From: CAYWIT01 sp964458415
Lineage (GTDB): Bacteria; Pseudomonadota; Alphaproteobacteria; Micavibrionales; UBA2020
Reading direction: 5' to 3'
Length of the DNA: 64,000 bases
Assembly (NCBI GenBank): GCA_964458415.1
Contig: CAYWIT010000015.1
Location: forward strand, 5,287 to 69,286
Numbering within the stretch: position 1 is the first letter of the stretch; every line of letters starts with the position of its first letter. Under the pieces are notes generated by a model. The model did no database searches, was not told the origin of the DNA, and saw only the letters and a list, made by a program, of their open reading frames with translations. The translations under genes were made by a program, and so were the position numbers. Positions 51,933 to 60,048 of the stretch are shown here, piece by piece.

Positions 51933-52463
51933 TTACTGTGGTGCTGGTGGTTTATGCCGCTGCAAGGAAGCGGTGTTTTGACCGTTGGCTTGTTTCATCG
52001 CCATATATTCTTTCAGTTTTTCTGCTGCAGCGGTGTTTTCCTCCCAGAGCTGCATGTAATTCCGCGGGCTCCAGCCATGGCCATCGGTTTTGTCGCCATC
52101 GGCGCCAGCCTTGATCAGCAGCGCGATAATCTCTTTGCGGCAGCGCAATCCGCCCGATAAAGCGGCGGCATGCAGCGGAGTCCAGCCCTTGCCGTTATCG
52201 CTGTTGACATCGGCGCCAGCCTTGATCAGGGCTTCCACAATATCCGTTTCGCCCCAATAGGCAGCGATGTGCAGCGCAGTCAGGCCGCGGGCGTCTCGGG
52301 TCTCTGGATCGGCGCCGTTTTTCAGCAGGCGTTTGACTTCGTTCAGGCTGCCCTGCCGCACGGCTTTGAGAAGGCGTGTTTCACCGTGGGCATCCTTGTT
52401 GTTGATGCCGCGCCCCGTCAGCGTATTAAAAAGATTGTTTAAACCTGGCATCCCAAACCCCAT
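51933..52463 (-). CDS. Small ankyrin-repeat protein
   Basis: About 176 residues with four repeats (about 22-140), including DARGLTALHIAAYWGETDIV and NGKGWTPLHAAALSGGLRCR. The C-terminus is Gln/Lys-rich. Start ambiguous between two ATGs 12 bases apart, neither with a good ribosome site. Followed by an AT-rich 129-base gap before the next gene. Confidence 0.88.
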   Translation of the reverse strand: MGFGMPGLNNLFNTLTGRGINNKDAHGETRLLKAVRQGSLNEVKRLLKNGADPETRDARGLTALHIAAYWGETDIVEALIKAGADVNSDNGKGWTPLHAAALSGGLRCRKEIIALLIKAGADGDKTDGHGWSPRNYMQLWEENTAAAEKLKEYMAMKQANGQNTASLQRHKPPAPQ

Positions 52464-52624
52464 CTCAGAATAATGCAAAGTTGAAATATCGGCAAACGCA
52501 CAGCTTGTATTCTGCGCTCCAGAATAGGGGCGGGGGCTTTAAAAAAGGATTAATCCGGCAGGATATGGGGGCAATAAAGGGGCGGGCATACCAGCGCTGG
52601 AAAAAATAAAAGTTTTTATCGCAA

Positions 52625-53359
52625 TTAGAATCTGTATTTTTCTTTTCGATATTTATATTTCAGCGCGATTTTTTTCAATTTCAGATACTCTTTCTTATAG
52701 GGTTTCGTGCTGTAGGTGGAAAAATATGTTCGCAGTTCGGTGGTGCCGGAGGTGCTGGTGGCGATTGTTTTATGCAGGGAAATTTCTTTATGGCGTCGGG
52801 CAAAAGCGCGGTTATTTAAAAAAACCTGCTCCGTCTTTTTATTTTTTGCAAATTGAAAGGCGGTTTCCCCGGTTCTTGTTTTCAGGTCAAAATCAGCGCC
52901 GTGCTGCAATAAAACAGCTGCGCTTTGTGCCGCATCGCGCCAGGCTGCATAATGCAGGGCGGTAAAGCCGGATTTGCTTTTCCGGTCCAGCAGCACAAGC
53001 GGTTGCAGACATATCAGCGTGGTGGCCGTGGCATTGTTGCGGGCGGCGGCCACCATTAACGGAGATATGCCATAGCTGTTCTCGAAATCGGGCAAAACGT
53101 CGTTGCGCGCGAGCAGGGATTTTAATTCTGCATGTTCCCCGAGGTAGATCGCCGCCATGATTTTTACCGCAGGGCTTTTGTCGTCAAGGCCCGCGCAGAA
53201 AAAAGGCTTTACCGCTTTCCACGGCAGCTGCGCGACCAGCGCGTTTATTTCAAAACGCAGATGTTCCTGAACGGAAAGCGGCCGTCGAACGGAGGGGGAA
53301 GAGAAAGAGCGCGCCATAAATTTTGCTTTGCGAGTCGATATTGTACCGGCCCGCATCAT
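52625..53359 (-). CDS. Divergent ankyrin-repeat protein with basic tail
   Basis: 244 residues. Two to three ankyrin repeats in the centre (SYGISPLMVAAARNNATATT; SGFTALHYAAWRDAAQSAAV). The last 45 residues are strongly basic and Tyr/Lys-rich (KPYKKEYLKLKKIALKYKYR), suggesting nucleic acid or membrane contact. Start at 53359 has weak GGA spacing; the ATG at 53317 has none. Confidence 0.85.
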   Translation of the reverse strand: MMRAGTISTRKAKFMARSFSSPSVRRPLSVQEHLRFEINALVAQLPWKAVKPFFCAGLDDKSPAVKIMAAIYLGEHAELKSLLARNDVLPDFENSYGISPLMVAAARNNATATTLICLQPLVLLDRKSKSGFTALHYAAWRDAAQSAAVLLQHGADFDLKTRTGETAFQFAKNKKTEQVFLNNRAFARRHKEISLHKTIATSTSGTTELRTYFSTYSTKPYKKEYLKLKKIALKYKYRKEKYRF

Positions 53360-53410
53360 CGCAGATTATCCATAAGGCGTCAAGTGGGGTGACATTAACC
53401 GGCCCGGATC

Positions 53411-54382
53411 TTATTTATCTGCCGATTCCGTTAATGCGCTCAGGGTTTTTGCTTCAAACAGCTTTTCGTTATCCGCCATAAAAGCCTCAAGGCTCTGGTG
53501 CGGGGCGATACTGGCCAGATAAGGTTTCAGGGTCGTGGGGTATTCCGCCATATCGTTGAAATCCTGCGCATCGACCAGAGACATGAGGAAGATGCCGGCC
53601 AGCAGTCCGCCGGAAAAACAACCGGCCCAGAGCAGGCGGCGTTTTTGCGTCATCGGGGTCGCCAGAGAGAGTGACCCATAAACCAGAAAAACCATCAGGA
53701 GCAGGTTGGCGGTATAATTTGCCGCCGACGCGATGCTGCTTTTGGTGCTCAGAAAATCAATGCCGGACTGGACAACATCAAACAGGGTTGAAAGCAGGAT
53801 GTAGAAGCTGGCCAGCGCGAGATGGCCCATAAAAAACGATTTGTTGCGCATCAGGCGGCTGACACCGGCCCAGACGCCGGCCCAAACCAGCACAACGGCA
53901 AAAACCGCGGCGGCCGTCAGGGTTGCTGTTCGCAGGGCGTTCTCTTCAAAGATCTCCAGCCAGCTCCAGCCGGTGACAGCGGCGAGCGCCGCCGCAAGAA
54001 GGAGATAGGCGGCGGCAGGGCGGGCCAAGGTCAGAAAGAACGGTGTGGATTTCACGAGCGGCAGAGGGGCCGCGACGGGGTGATGCGGGGCGAAAAAACG
54101 AATTTCCGTCTGGCCGATGCGGATGACGTCACCGGATTGCAAGGCATGTTTTTCCACAAGGCGCCGCTGCGTGTTGATTGTGATGTCTGAATCTGCGAGG
54201 TTGTAAACTTTCCAGCCGTCAGCGTCATGCTCAATGCGCAGATGCGCGGCGGAGATGTGCGGATCGTTCAGGATAATATCATTATGATAGCCGCGCCCGA
54301 TGGAGAGGGGAAAGTTCTCCACGGCTTTGTAGGCGACGGACCGGTCGTCGGCGGGGCTCAGGATTTCAAGAACCAGTTTCAC
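53411..54382 (-). CDS. FHA-domain multi-spanning membrane protein
   Basis: 323 residues. An N-terminal FHA domain (about 20-100) with the conserved SIGRGYHNDIILNDPHISAA and N-DSDITIN loop binds phosphothreonine peptides. About six transmembrane helices follow (about 118-300). The start overlaps the stop of the upstream serine-protease gene by four bases (ATGA), so both are made together. It may connect an intracellular phospho-signal to a periplasmic protease. No Ser/Thr kinase gene lies in the window. Confidence 0.9.
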   Translation of the reverse strand: MKLVLEILSPADDRSVAYKAVENFPLSIGRGYHNDIILNDPHISAAHLRIEHDADGWKVYNLADSDITINTQRRLVEKHALQSGDVIRIGQTEIRFFAPHHPVAAPLPLVKSTPFFLTLARPAAAYLLLAAALAAVTGWSWLEIFEENALRTATLTAAAVFAVVLVWAGVWAGVSRLMRNKSFFMGHLALASFYILLSTLFDVVQSGIDFLSTKSSIASAANYTANLLLMVFLVYGSLSLATPMTQKRRLLWAGCFSGGLLAGIFLMSLVDAQDFNDMAEYPTTLKPYLASIAPHQSLEAFMADNEKLFEAKTLSALTESADK

Positions 54383-55767
54383 CGGCCACCTCCGGAAACG
54401 GCAGCCAGCAGCGGTTCCGCCGGCGGCCGGATTTCATGAAGAAAGCGGTCCGTGAACTGGAGCGCGTTTTCCTTGGTGACGCCTTGCAGCTGGAGCGTGA
54501 TGAAGGTGCCTTTTTTTTCTGAGCCGACGGCGGCGATAAAGACCTGTGTATCGTAGAGGGCCGGATATTTAATATAGCGGCGCAGGCAGAAGGAGGCCTT
54601 CCAGCGTTGGCCAGCCATGTCGACGAAACGGTTGTTGCAGGCGAAGTTGGTCACTTCGCTTTCGCTGACTTTTTGCCAGGGCGTGTTGAGGGCGCCGTAC
54701 TGTGACTGGTAATAGCTGTAAAACCGGGGCAGATTGATCTTGTCCTTGCCGGTCAGGTCGCCATAGCCGAAAGAGTAGATTCCGCTGGTCAGGTCGCTGT
54801 CCAGAAACAGCTGGTCTTCATTGCTGCAGGTCGAATAAAAATGCAGCCATGGATCTTTTTCCTCGTGGGCGGGGCCGCCCCAGCATTTGAATGCGGGATG
54901 AATCCGTCCCGGCACCATGAAGCCGCCGAAAGAAACGGATTCCCACGGGGCCGTCAGCAGCCGGTCGATATTTTTTTTCTGGCTGCTGACCAATTGCTGC
55001 TCGATATTTTTTTTCGAGAGCGCCGTGAAGTCGTAATCTTCCGGCTGTTTCAGGTAGTCCACCAGCAGCAGGCGCAAAGGTTCCACCGGAACAAGAAAGC
55101 CGATCTGGTTGCCGCCGGTTTGTACATTGATGCCGACAACCCGGCCATTATGGTCCAGCGCCGGCCCGCCGCTCATGCCGGGATTGATCGCGCCAGAAAA
55201 ATGGATTTTATCGATCAGGGTTTCGCGCGAGTAGCCGTTATAGGTGCCTTCGACAATGGTAAAGCCGATGTCGTGGGGGTTGCCAAGGGAAAAAAGTTTG
55301 ACGCCCTTGGGGAGTTTTGATTGCCCGAGCTCGACAAAAGTTTTTCCGGGCTTGTCCATCCGCAAAATGGCCAGATCATGGGTCACGTCGGCAATCAGGA
55401 TTTTAAGCTTGCCCCTTTCGCCTTTGTCGTGGAGGAATTCAAGCCGGTTGGCCTGCGGCCGTTGGAGCATTTCGGCAATGACGTGATAATTGGTGGCGAG
55501 CAAACCGTCATGGGTGAACTGGAATCCGGTGCCGATGCTGTTCTTCTTGCCGGAGGCAAGGTCGATCACCTGCACCTGATAAATGGCGTCGCCGAAAGAT
55601 TCATAAACGCGCTGCGCTTCGTCGGTGATCGGTGGCTTTGGCGGTGTTTCGACAGGGGTGGATTCAATGGGGACGGGTTCCGCGGCAGGGGATATTTTCC
55701 CGATTGTCGTTGTCAGCAGGAACAGCAAAACAGAACCGAAGATGACCGTGACGGACGCGCAGCGCAT
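54379..55767 (-). CDS. Membrane-anchored trypsin-like serine protease
   Basis: 462 residues. N-terminal signal anchor (VTVIFGSVLLFLLTTTIG), Pro-rich linker, then a trypsin fold with catalytic His95 (TNYHVI), Asp131 (THDLAIL) and Ser199 (GMSGGP). No PDZ domain is seen; instead a 230-residue C-terminal domain with cysteine pairs (KCWGG, STCSNE, FACNN, FCLRR) is unique to this protein here. Start at 55767 with AGGGG upstream; the frame continues to 55893 without a better site. Periplasmic. Coupled to the FHA protein downstream. Confidence 0.88.
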   Translation of the reverse strand: MRCASVTVIFGSVLLFLLTTTIGKISPAAEPVPIESTPVETPPKPPITDEAQRVYESFGDAIYQVQVIDLASGKKNSIGTGFQFTHDGLLATNYHVIAEMLQRPQANRLEFLHDKGERGKLKILIADVTHDLAILRMDKPGKTFVELGQSKLPKGVKLFSLGNPHDIGFTIVEGTYNGYSRETLIDKIHFSGAINPGMSGGPALDHNGRVVGINVQTGGNQIGFLVPVEPLRLLLVDYLKQPEDYDFTALSKKNIEQQLVSSQKKNIDRLLTAPWESVSFGGFMVPGRIHPAFKCWGGPAHEEKDPWLHFYSTCSNEDQLFLDSDLTSGIYSFGYGDLTGKDKINLPRFYSYYQSQYGALNTPWQKVSESEVTNFACNNRFVDMAGQRWKASFCLRRYIKYPALYDTQVFIAAVGSEKKGTFITLQLQGVTKENALQFTDRFLHEIRPPAEPLLAAVSGGGR

Positions 55768-56016
55768 TGTTTCCCAACCCCTTATTTTGTCATTGTGCGG
55801 CGTCATTTCTTTTTTGGCAAGTTGTGTGCGTGCGAGCGCTGAAAAATGCCATATTTTACAGAAATGCACAAAAGCGCCGCGGCATGATAACATAATTACA
55901 ATTTTGGTCTTTAAAACTGCCCGAAATGAATATGGTGCATGGACTCGGTTTCCAGAGCATGGTAGGTTTTTTTACTCAACAAGCCGTTTTGGCATTTGTG
56001 CCGCAGGATCGGGATC

Positions 56017-57426
56017 GTGAAAGATTTTTTTTACAAAACGATCAGGTATTTTCAAAGTCCTCCCGATGAAATCGGGGAGGGGGGCTATACCCGCTTGCAG
56101 CAGGCGATCCTGCAAAACAATGTTAAAAAAGTCAAAGCCCTGATCAAGGCCGGCGCCGATCCCAATCTGCGGGGCAACCTGCTGTTCCCGCCGCTGCATT
56201 ATGCGCTGGACAAGGATCGGCATGAAATTGCCCTGCTCCTGCTTTCGGCTGGAGCGGATGTCAATTTGCAGGATGGCGAGGGAAGAACGCCGCTTTATCA
56301 TGCCGCCGCACAGGGACAGGAAGGGTTTGTCCGCGCCCTGCTGAAGATGGGCGCGCATCCCGATACGGCGGATTATTCCGGCAAGGCGCCGTTGCATGTT
56401 TTATCCTCGGCACTGCCGGAGCTCGTCGCCGTTTTTGCCAAGCATGGCGCCAACCTCAATGTGCAGGACGCGGCGGGGGATACGCCCCTGCATGTTCACC
56501 TCGATAAAACGCAAATGGCAGAGGGTCTGTTGTCCGCAGGCGCCAATCCGAACCTGAAGAACAGAAAGGGGCTTTCCCCTTATATGATTCTGCTGGAAGA
56601 CGAGTGGGGTGGACGGCGGCAGCAAACCCTGCAGATGATGCTGGATCGGGACGCGGATCTGGGCTCTACCAATCAGCTGGGGGAAACGGTTTTGCATCTG
56701 GCGGCACGGCTGGAAATGCGCGATGCTTTTAACAAGGCCTTCGAGCGGTGCGAGCTTTCCGTGCGCGATGCGTCCGGAAATAATGTGCTGCACGCGCTGG
56801 TGCGCCGCCAGAACCTTTCGATGATGGAGCGGGTGCTGAAACGCGCGCCGGATTTGCTCCACCAAAAAAATACTGCCGGACTGACGCCGCTGGGGGAAGT
56901 GGCGCGCCGGGCTGGACGTCCTCTGGGGCTGACGGACGGGCTGATGGCCGCGGCCCGTTTTCTGATTTCTTCCGGCGCCGATCCGTCAGCGCAGGATCAG
57001 GAGGGCCGGACGTTATTGCATCATGCGGTCAAGCATGACCACTTTGATTTTATCCGCTTCCTGATGGAAAAAAGAATTAATCCCGATGTCAGGGACAATC
57101 AGGGGCGGACGGCTTTGCACTTCGCTATCGACAAGGCGCATGAAGAGGGGCGGCTGGATATGCTGGATCTTCTTCTCGATCTGGGCGCCGATCCGGATCT
57201 GACGGATGACCGTGGCTGGACGGTTCTCGACCGGCTGGCGGAAATGGGCGACCGGGACAGTCCGGCGGTCCAGCGGATCATCGTGGCGGGCGGGCAGTAT
57301 AAAAAGCAATTGCCGCTGCATCCTGAACTGATGCGGAAGCGGACGGCAGGAGACAGGACGGAAATCGACAAGTCGCCCTTGTCGCGCAAACCGGCCTTCG
57401 GCAAAGATGCGGGGCCGCAGCCTTGA
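56017..57426 (+). CDS. Ankyrin-repeat protein coupled to a Flp-type pilin
   Basis: 469 residues with about eleven repeats: FPPLHYALDKDRHEIALLLL, EGRTPLYHAAAQGQEGFVRA, EGRTLLHHAVKHDHFDFIRF. Its charged C-terminus (about 30 residues) is not repeat. GTG at 56017 with AGGA eight bases upstream is taken as start; the TTG at 55996 is less likely. The stop TGA overlaps the TTG start of the pilin-like gene. The divergent serine protease shares its upstream region. Confidence 0.9.
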   Translation: MKDFFYKTIRYFQSPPDEIGEGGYTRLQQAILQNNVKKVKALIKAGADPNLRGNLLFPPLHYALDKDRHEIALLLLSAGADVNLQDGEGRTPLYHAAAQGQEGFVRALLKMGAHPDTADYSGKAPLHVLSSALPELVAVFAKHGANLNVQDAAGDTPLHVHLDKTQMAEGLLSAGANPNLKNRKGLSPYMILLEDEWGGRRQQTLQMMLDRDADLGSTNQLGETVLHLAARLEMRDAFNKAFERCELSVRDASGNNVLHALVRRQNLSMMERVLKRAPDLLHQKNTAGLTPLGEVARRAGRPLGLTDGLMAAARFLISSGADPSAQDQEGRTLLHHAVKHDHFDFIRFLMEKRINPDVRDNQGRTALHFAIDKAHEEGRLDMLDLLLDLGADPDLTDDRGWTVLDRLAEMGDRDSPAVQRIIVAGGQYKKQLPLHPELMRKRTAGDRTEIDKSPLSRKPAFGKDAGPQP

Positions 57427-57614
57427 AAAACCGGATTGTATTTTTGCAGGTGCGCTGTTTGCTGTGGTGGCGGGATTGTCGGGGAGCGACGGCGGTCGAA
57501 TACGTGCTGCTGGCTTCAGCGGTTGCCGGCGCGATTGCGGCCAGTTTTTTCCTTCTTGGTGACAGTGTTGTGGCCATGTTTGACGGCGCTGCCGAAGCCA
57601 TGGCGGAGCCCTGA
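57423..57614 (+). CDS. Flp/Fap-type pilin-like protein
   Basis: 63 residues. A 21-residue basic leader (NRIVFLQVRCLLWWRDCRG) is followed by ATAVEYVLLASAVAGAIAAS, a class IVb pilin-like hydrophobic core with Gly at the processing site and Glu at +5 of the mature chain, so a TadV/FppA prepilin peptidase may cleave it. The start TTG overlaps the ankyrin stop. No tad secretion genes are in the window. Small size makes assignment moderate. Confidence 0.7.
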   Translation: MKNRIVFLQVRCLLWWRDCRGATAVEYVLLASAVAGAIAASFFLLGDSVVAMFDGAAEAMAEP

Positions 57615-57619
57615 TCTTT

Positions 57620-58336
57620 TCATCCCGGCAGCAAGACCGCATAAAAGCCGTACAGCTTGGGATCGCCATTGTATACGACGCAGGACATGGCGATACTGAC
57701 GCAATCCGCGCAAGTGACTTCATCCAGAGTTACTGCGGTCGGGGTTGCGGCTGTATCTTCAAAAAGAGAAAAAAAGTCGGGGGCGTTTCTGACGGCTGGG
57801 ATTGCCGTTGTCCCGCGGAGGGTCTGGTTGATACGCTGGCAATATTCCAGTGAACTGACCTGTGCTGTAAAGAGAATATCGCCGGTGGTCACATTTGTTG
57901 GCCCGACATCCTTGACGATGGAGCCGGGATTGATCCTGAAATTATAGGCAACTGTGCTGCTGGCGGAGGCGTCGCCGGTGGCGGTCATCTGGACGATTCC
58001 GCCGCCCAGCGGATGGTAGATTTTCAGCCGGTGCGGCGCGATGTTATAGGCGGCATCCGATACGCGGGCCAGGGAAATATCCGCATAGAGCGTTGCCGGA
58101 TCGGCGATACCTTCGGTCATTTGCTGGACAGCGGCGGCAAGCGTGCCGACATAGCCCAGCATCTGCGAAATCTGGGCATCGCTGGCCGTACGGTCGGCGG
58201 CAGAAGTGCCCTGCTCGCTTCCCTGCGAGAGCATAAAGGTCAGGCCGGCGACAATCATGATGGCAATAAAGACAATGAACAGGACATTTCCCTGTTCGTG
58301 CCGGTGCTTGATTTTTACAGGTGCTGATTCGCGCAT
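57620..58336 (-). CDS. Pilin-like/pseudopilin-like exported protein
   Basis: 238 residues. Basic, charged N-terminus (about 1-16, ending EQGNVLFIV) followed by one hydrophobic helix (17-35) and an extracytoplasmic beta-rich domain with cysteines SLEYCQRINQTLRG and DEVTCADCVSIAMSC. N-terminal layout and the CQ-x-IN pattern match the 46843 protein at low identity. GGGGGGAAG ribosome site. Its promoter faces, and overlaps with, the promoter of the 58437 gene. Confidence 0.7.
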   Translation of the reverse strand: MRESAPVKIKHRHEQGNVLFIVFIAIMIVAGLTFMLSQGSEQGTSAADRTASDAQISQMLGYVGTLAAAVQQMTEGIADPATLYADISLARVSDAAYNIAPHRLKIYHPLGGGIVQMTATGDASASSTVAYNFRINPGSIVKDVGPTNVTTGDILFTAQVSSLEYCQRINQTLRGTTAIPAVRNAPDFFSLFEDTAATPTAVTLDEVTCADCVSIAMSCVVYNGDPKLYGFYAVLLPG

Positions 58337-58353
58337 ATCTTCCCCCCAGTTTG

Positions 58354-58382
58354 ATTATAGACGATCCCGCCTTGACAACCAA
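58354..58382 (-). promoter_or_regulatory. Minus-strand promoter for pilin-like gene
   Basis: TTGGTT (58377-58382) and a perfect TATAAT (58354-58359) on the minus strand, spacer 17. Shares the -35 region with the divergent promoter at 58372-58400. Confidence 0.55.
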
Positions 58383-58400
58383 CATAGGATTATGTATATT
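58372..58400 (+). promoter_or_regulatory. Strong sigma70 promoter for pseudo-metallopeptidase gene
   Basis: Perfect TTGACA (58372-58377), 17-base spacer, TATATT (58395-58400). Predicted start near 58407 gives a 30-base leader before the ATG at 58437. Confidence 0.75.
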
Positions 58401-58436
58401 ATCCCCCAGTCAACTGATTACAGGTGGGTAAAAATC

Positions 58437-58841
58437 ATGCAAATAACTGGAAAACAACAAAAAAATAAACACCAGATGAAAGGCAGCCTGGCAGCCCAGT
58501 TCCGCTGGGAAATGATCCTGGGACAGCTGCGGCGTGAAACCGGCGGCGCGGAGTTGCTGCAATTCGCGCAGCAGGCGGGGATCAAAATGATGTTTGATGT
58601 TTCTCTGCCGGCAAAAGTTCCGGCTCTGACCTTTGTGCGTGAATCGCGTTTGCCGCAAAATCAGGAAAAGGGCACGGTGATTTTGTTGAATCCACAGGCA
58701 ACCGAGGCCGTTTTGTCCAGAGCGATTCTGGAGAAGCTGCATTTTTGCCGGTTGGCCTCCTTGCCGACGGGATCCGCTGCGCAGACAGCGGCGCGGCAAA
58801 GCAAGCTGAAGTCTGGCAATGAATCCGCTCACAAAAAATAA
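58437..58841 (+). CDS. Shortened metallopeptidase relative lacking HExxH
   Basis: 134 residues. GAELLQFAQQAGIKMMFDVS, VILLNPQATEA and AILEKLHFCRLASLP align by eye with ALIDLAAQNGIAIHVV, VYVLNTGNP and TLAHELHHARQFA of the 15573 protein. The zinc-binding His-Glu-x-x-His is replaced by Glu-Lys-x-x-Phe (99-103), so it is presumably inactive and could be a binding protein, inhibitor or pseudogene. Good promoter; followed by an overlapping gene. Confidence 0.6.
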   Translation: MQITGKQQKNKHQMKGSLAAQFRWEMILGQLRRETGGAELLQFAQQAGIKMMFDVSLPAKVPALTFVRESRLPQNQEKGTVILLNPQATEAVLSRAILEKLHFCRLASLPTGSAAQTAARQSKLKSGNESAHKK

Positions 58842-59226
58842 GTCCGGTTTTGCCGTTCTTGATCAACGCCCCAGCCGGAAGGTTTTTGCGCTGGAGGATA
58901 TTCTTGCGGTGACGACGGGATTATCCTTGTCTGCGGCGGGGGCCGGTGCGGTAGACGGGGTGGTGGGGTTTATCACCGAGACGGAGCCCTGTTCGGAAAA
59001 TACCGCAGAATATATTTCCGCCGCGCGGACCTGCCTTGCGGAACAACTGCCGTTCTTGCAACAGCTGGATTTACGCGCGCTTGCCGCGCAGGTCAGAACA
59101 TCACCGGCGCAAATGGATCTGCATGTAAAAATCTGGGTGGAAAAGCAAAGCCATTTATACGGTGCCGCGCATCAGCTCTTTTCAGCGCCGCGCTGGCAGC
59201 GGATCAAAAACAGCCATAAATTATAA
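58819..59226 (+). CDS. Hypothetical membrane protein with two cysteines
   Basis: 135 residues, unknown. A hydrophobic Gly/Ala-rich helix (about 27-50, ILAVTTGLSLSAAGAGAVDG) is followed by a helical segment with C-x13-C (EPCSENTAEY ... ARTCLAEQL). The second cysteine context resembles the TCMAEK of the 61116 protein, a weak link. It overlaps the previous gene by 23 bases, so coupled. No signal cleavage site is clear. Confidence 0.6.
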   Translation: MNPLTKNKSGFAVLDQRPSRKVFALEDILAVTTGLSLSAAGAGAVDGVVGFITETEPCSENTAEYISAARTCLAEQLPFLQQLDLRALAAQVRTSPAQMDLHVKIWVEKQSHLYGAAHQLFSAPRWQRIKNSHKL

Positions 59227-59246
59227 GCAGCGCGCAAGCGGAGGAA

Positions 59247-59963
59247 TTACAGGATATCCCCGCCGGGTTTTGGCGCGGGCGCGCTCGGAGCTGGCGGTGC
59301 GACAGTCTGGCTGTTCTTGGCTTCCAGTTCGGCTGTCAAATTGGCGGGCGTAAAGAAGCTGTGGAACTTTGAAGCGACCTTGTCGATCATGGACAGCACA
59401 TAAATGCCGGCAATGGCGCTCATGATGTCTTCGGCTACCGGTTTGTAATCGTCGTGGTGTTTGGCGGCTTCTCTTTTCTTTTCCGCTTCTTTTTTTAGTT
59501 TGGCGGCTTTATTGAATAAAGCGGCCGCTTTTTTCTGCTCGAGCATGGCTGCCAGATCATAATTTCCTTTGGCGCGCGCCATTTCAGCCGCTGCCGGACT
59601 GCTGGGGTCTGTGACTCCGTTGTCCGCGTAGTGGTCAACCAGAAGTTTGGCAATGCTCAGATTGCCGCCGGATGCAGAGAATATCAGGGCGGTCAATCCG
59701 GCGTGGTTTTTCAAAAGTGGATCGGCGCCTGCGGCCAGCAAAACATCAACGATTTTTTCGTGATTTTCGTGCACGGCAAACATCAGGGCGGTATTGCCTT
59801 CCGCATCACGGCTGTCGGGTCTCGCGCCCCGGCGCAGAAGATCGCGCACGGCGTCTACCTTACCGGCGTGAATCGCCGCAAAAAGTTCTGCCCCCAGCCG
59901 CCCCGGCTTCTCCGCTTGGTGTTCTGCGTTCTCGTTAAAAGCCATTATGAGTGAACCCGCCAT
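59247..59963 (-). CDS. Ankyrin-repeat protein with C-terminal helical tail
   Basis: 238 residues. Three to four repeats near 25-115 (AEGNTALMFAVHENHEKIVD; AGLTALIFSASGGNLSIAKL), then a long charged helix (AAKLKKEAEKKREAAKHHDD) and a hydrophobic stretch DIMSAIAGIYVLSMIDKVAS. The C-terminus is Pro-rich. Start chosen at 59963; ribosome site is weak. A palindrome lies upstream. Confidence 0.87.
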   Translation of the reverse strand: MAGSLIMAFNENAEHQAEKPGRLGAELFAAIHAGKVDAVRDLLRRGARPDSRDAEGNTALMFAVHENHEKIVDVLLAAGADPLLKNHAGLTALIFSASGGNLSIAKLLVDHYADNGVTDPSSPAAAEMARAKGNYDLAAMLEQKKAAALFNKAAKLKKEAEKKREAAKHHDDYKPVAEDIMSAIAGIYVLSMIDKVASKFHSFFTPANLTAELEAKNSQTVAPPAPSAPAPKPGGDIL

Positions 59964-60048
59964 GTTTCTTGCGTTATCCTTGTAATTTTTTCTGATTTTA
60001 CAAGATAAGGCCAGTATATAATATATTTCTCCGCGAGTCAAAAAATAT

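Noticed and set aside
42557..52463. Regular DNA periodicity of about 99 bases that could suggest a repeat array or CRISPR
   Set aside because: The period equals the 33-residue ankyrin repeat; units are diverged and coding, with no short identical repeats or spacers. No CRISPR array was seen in the window.
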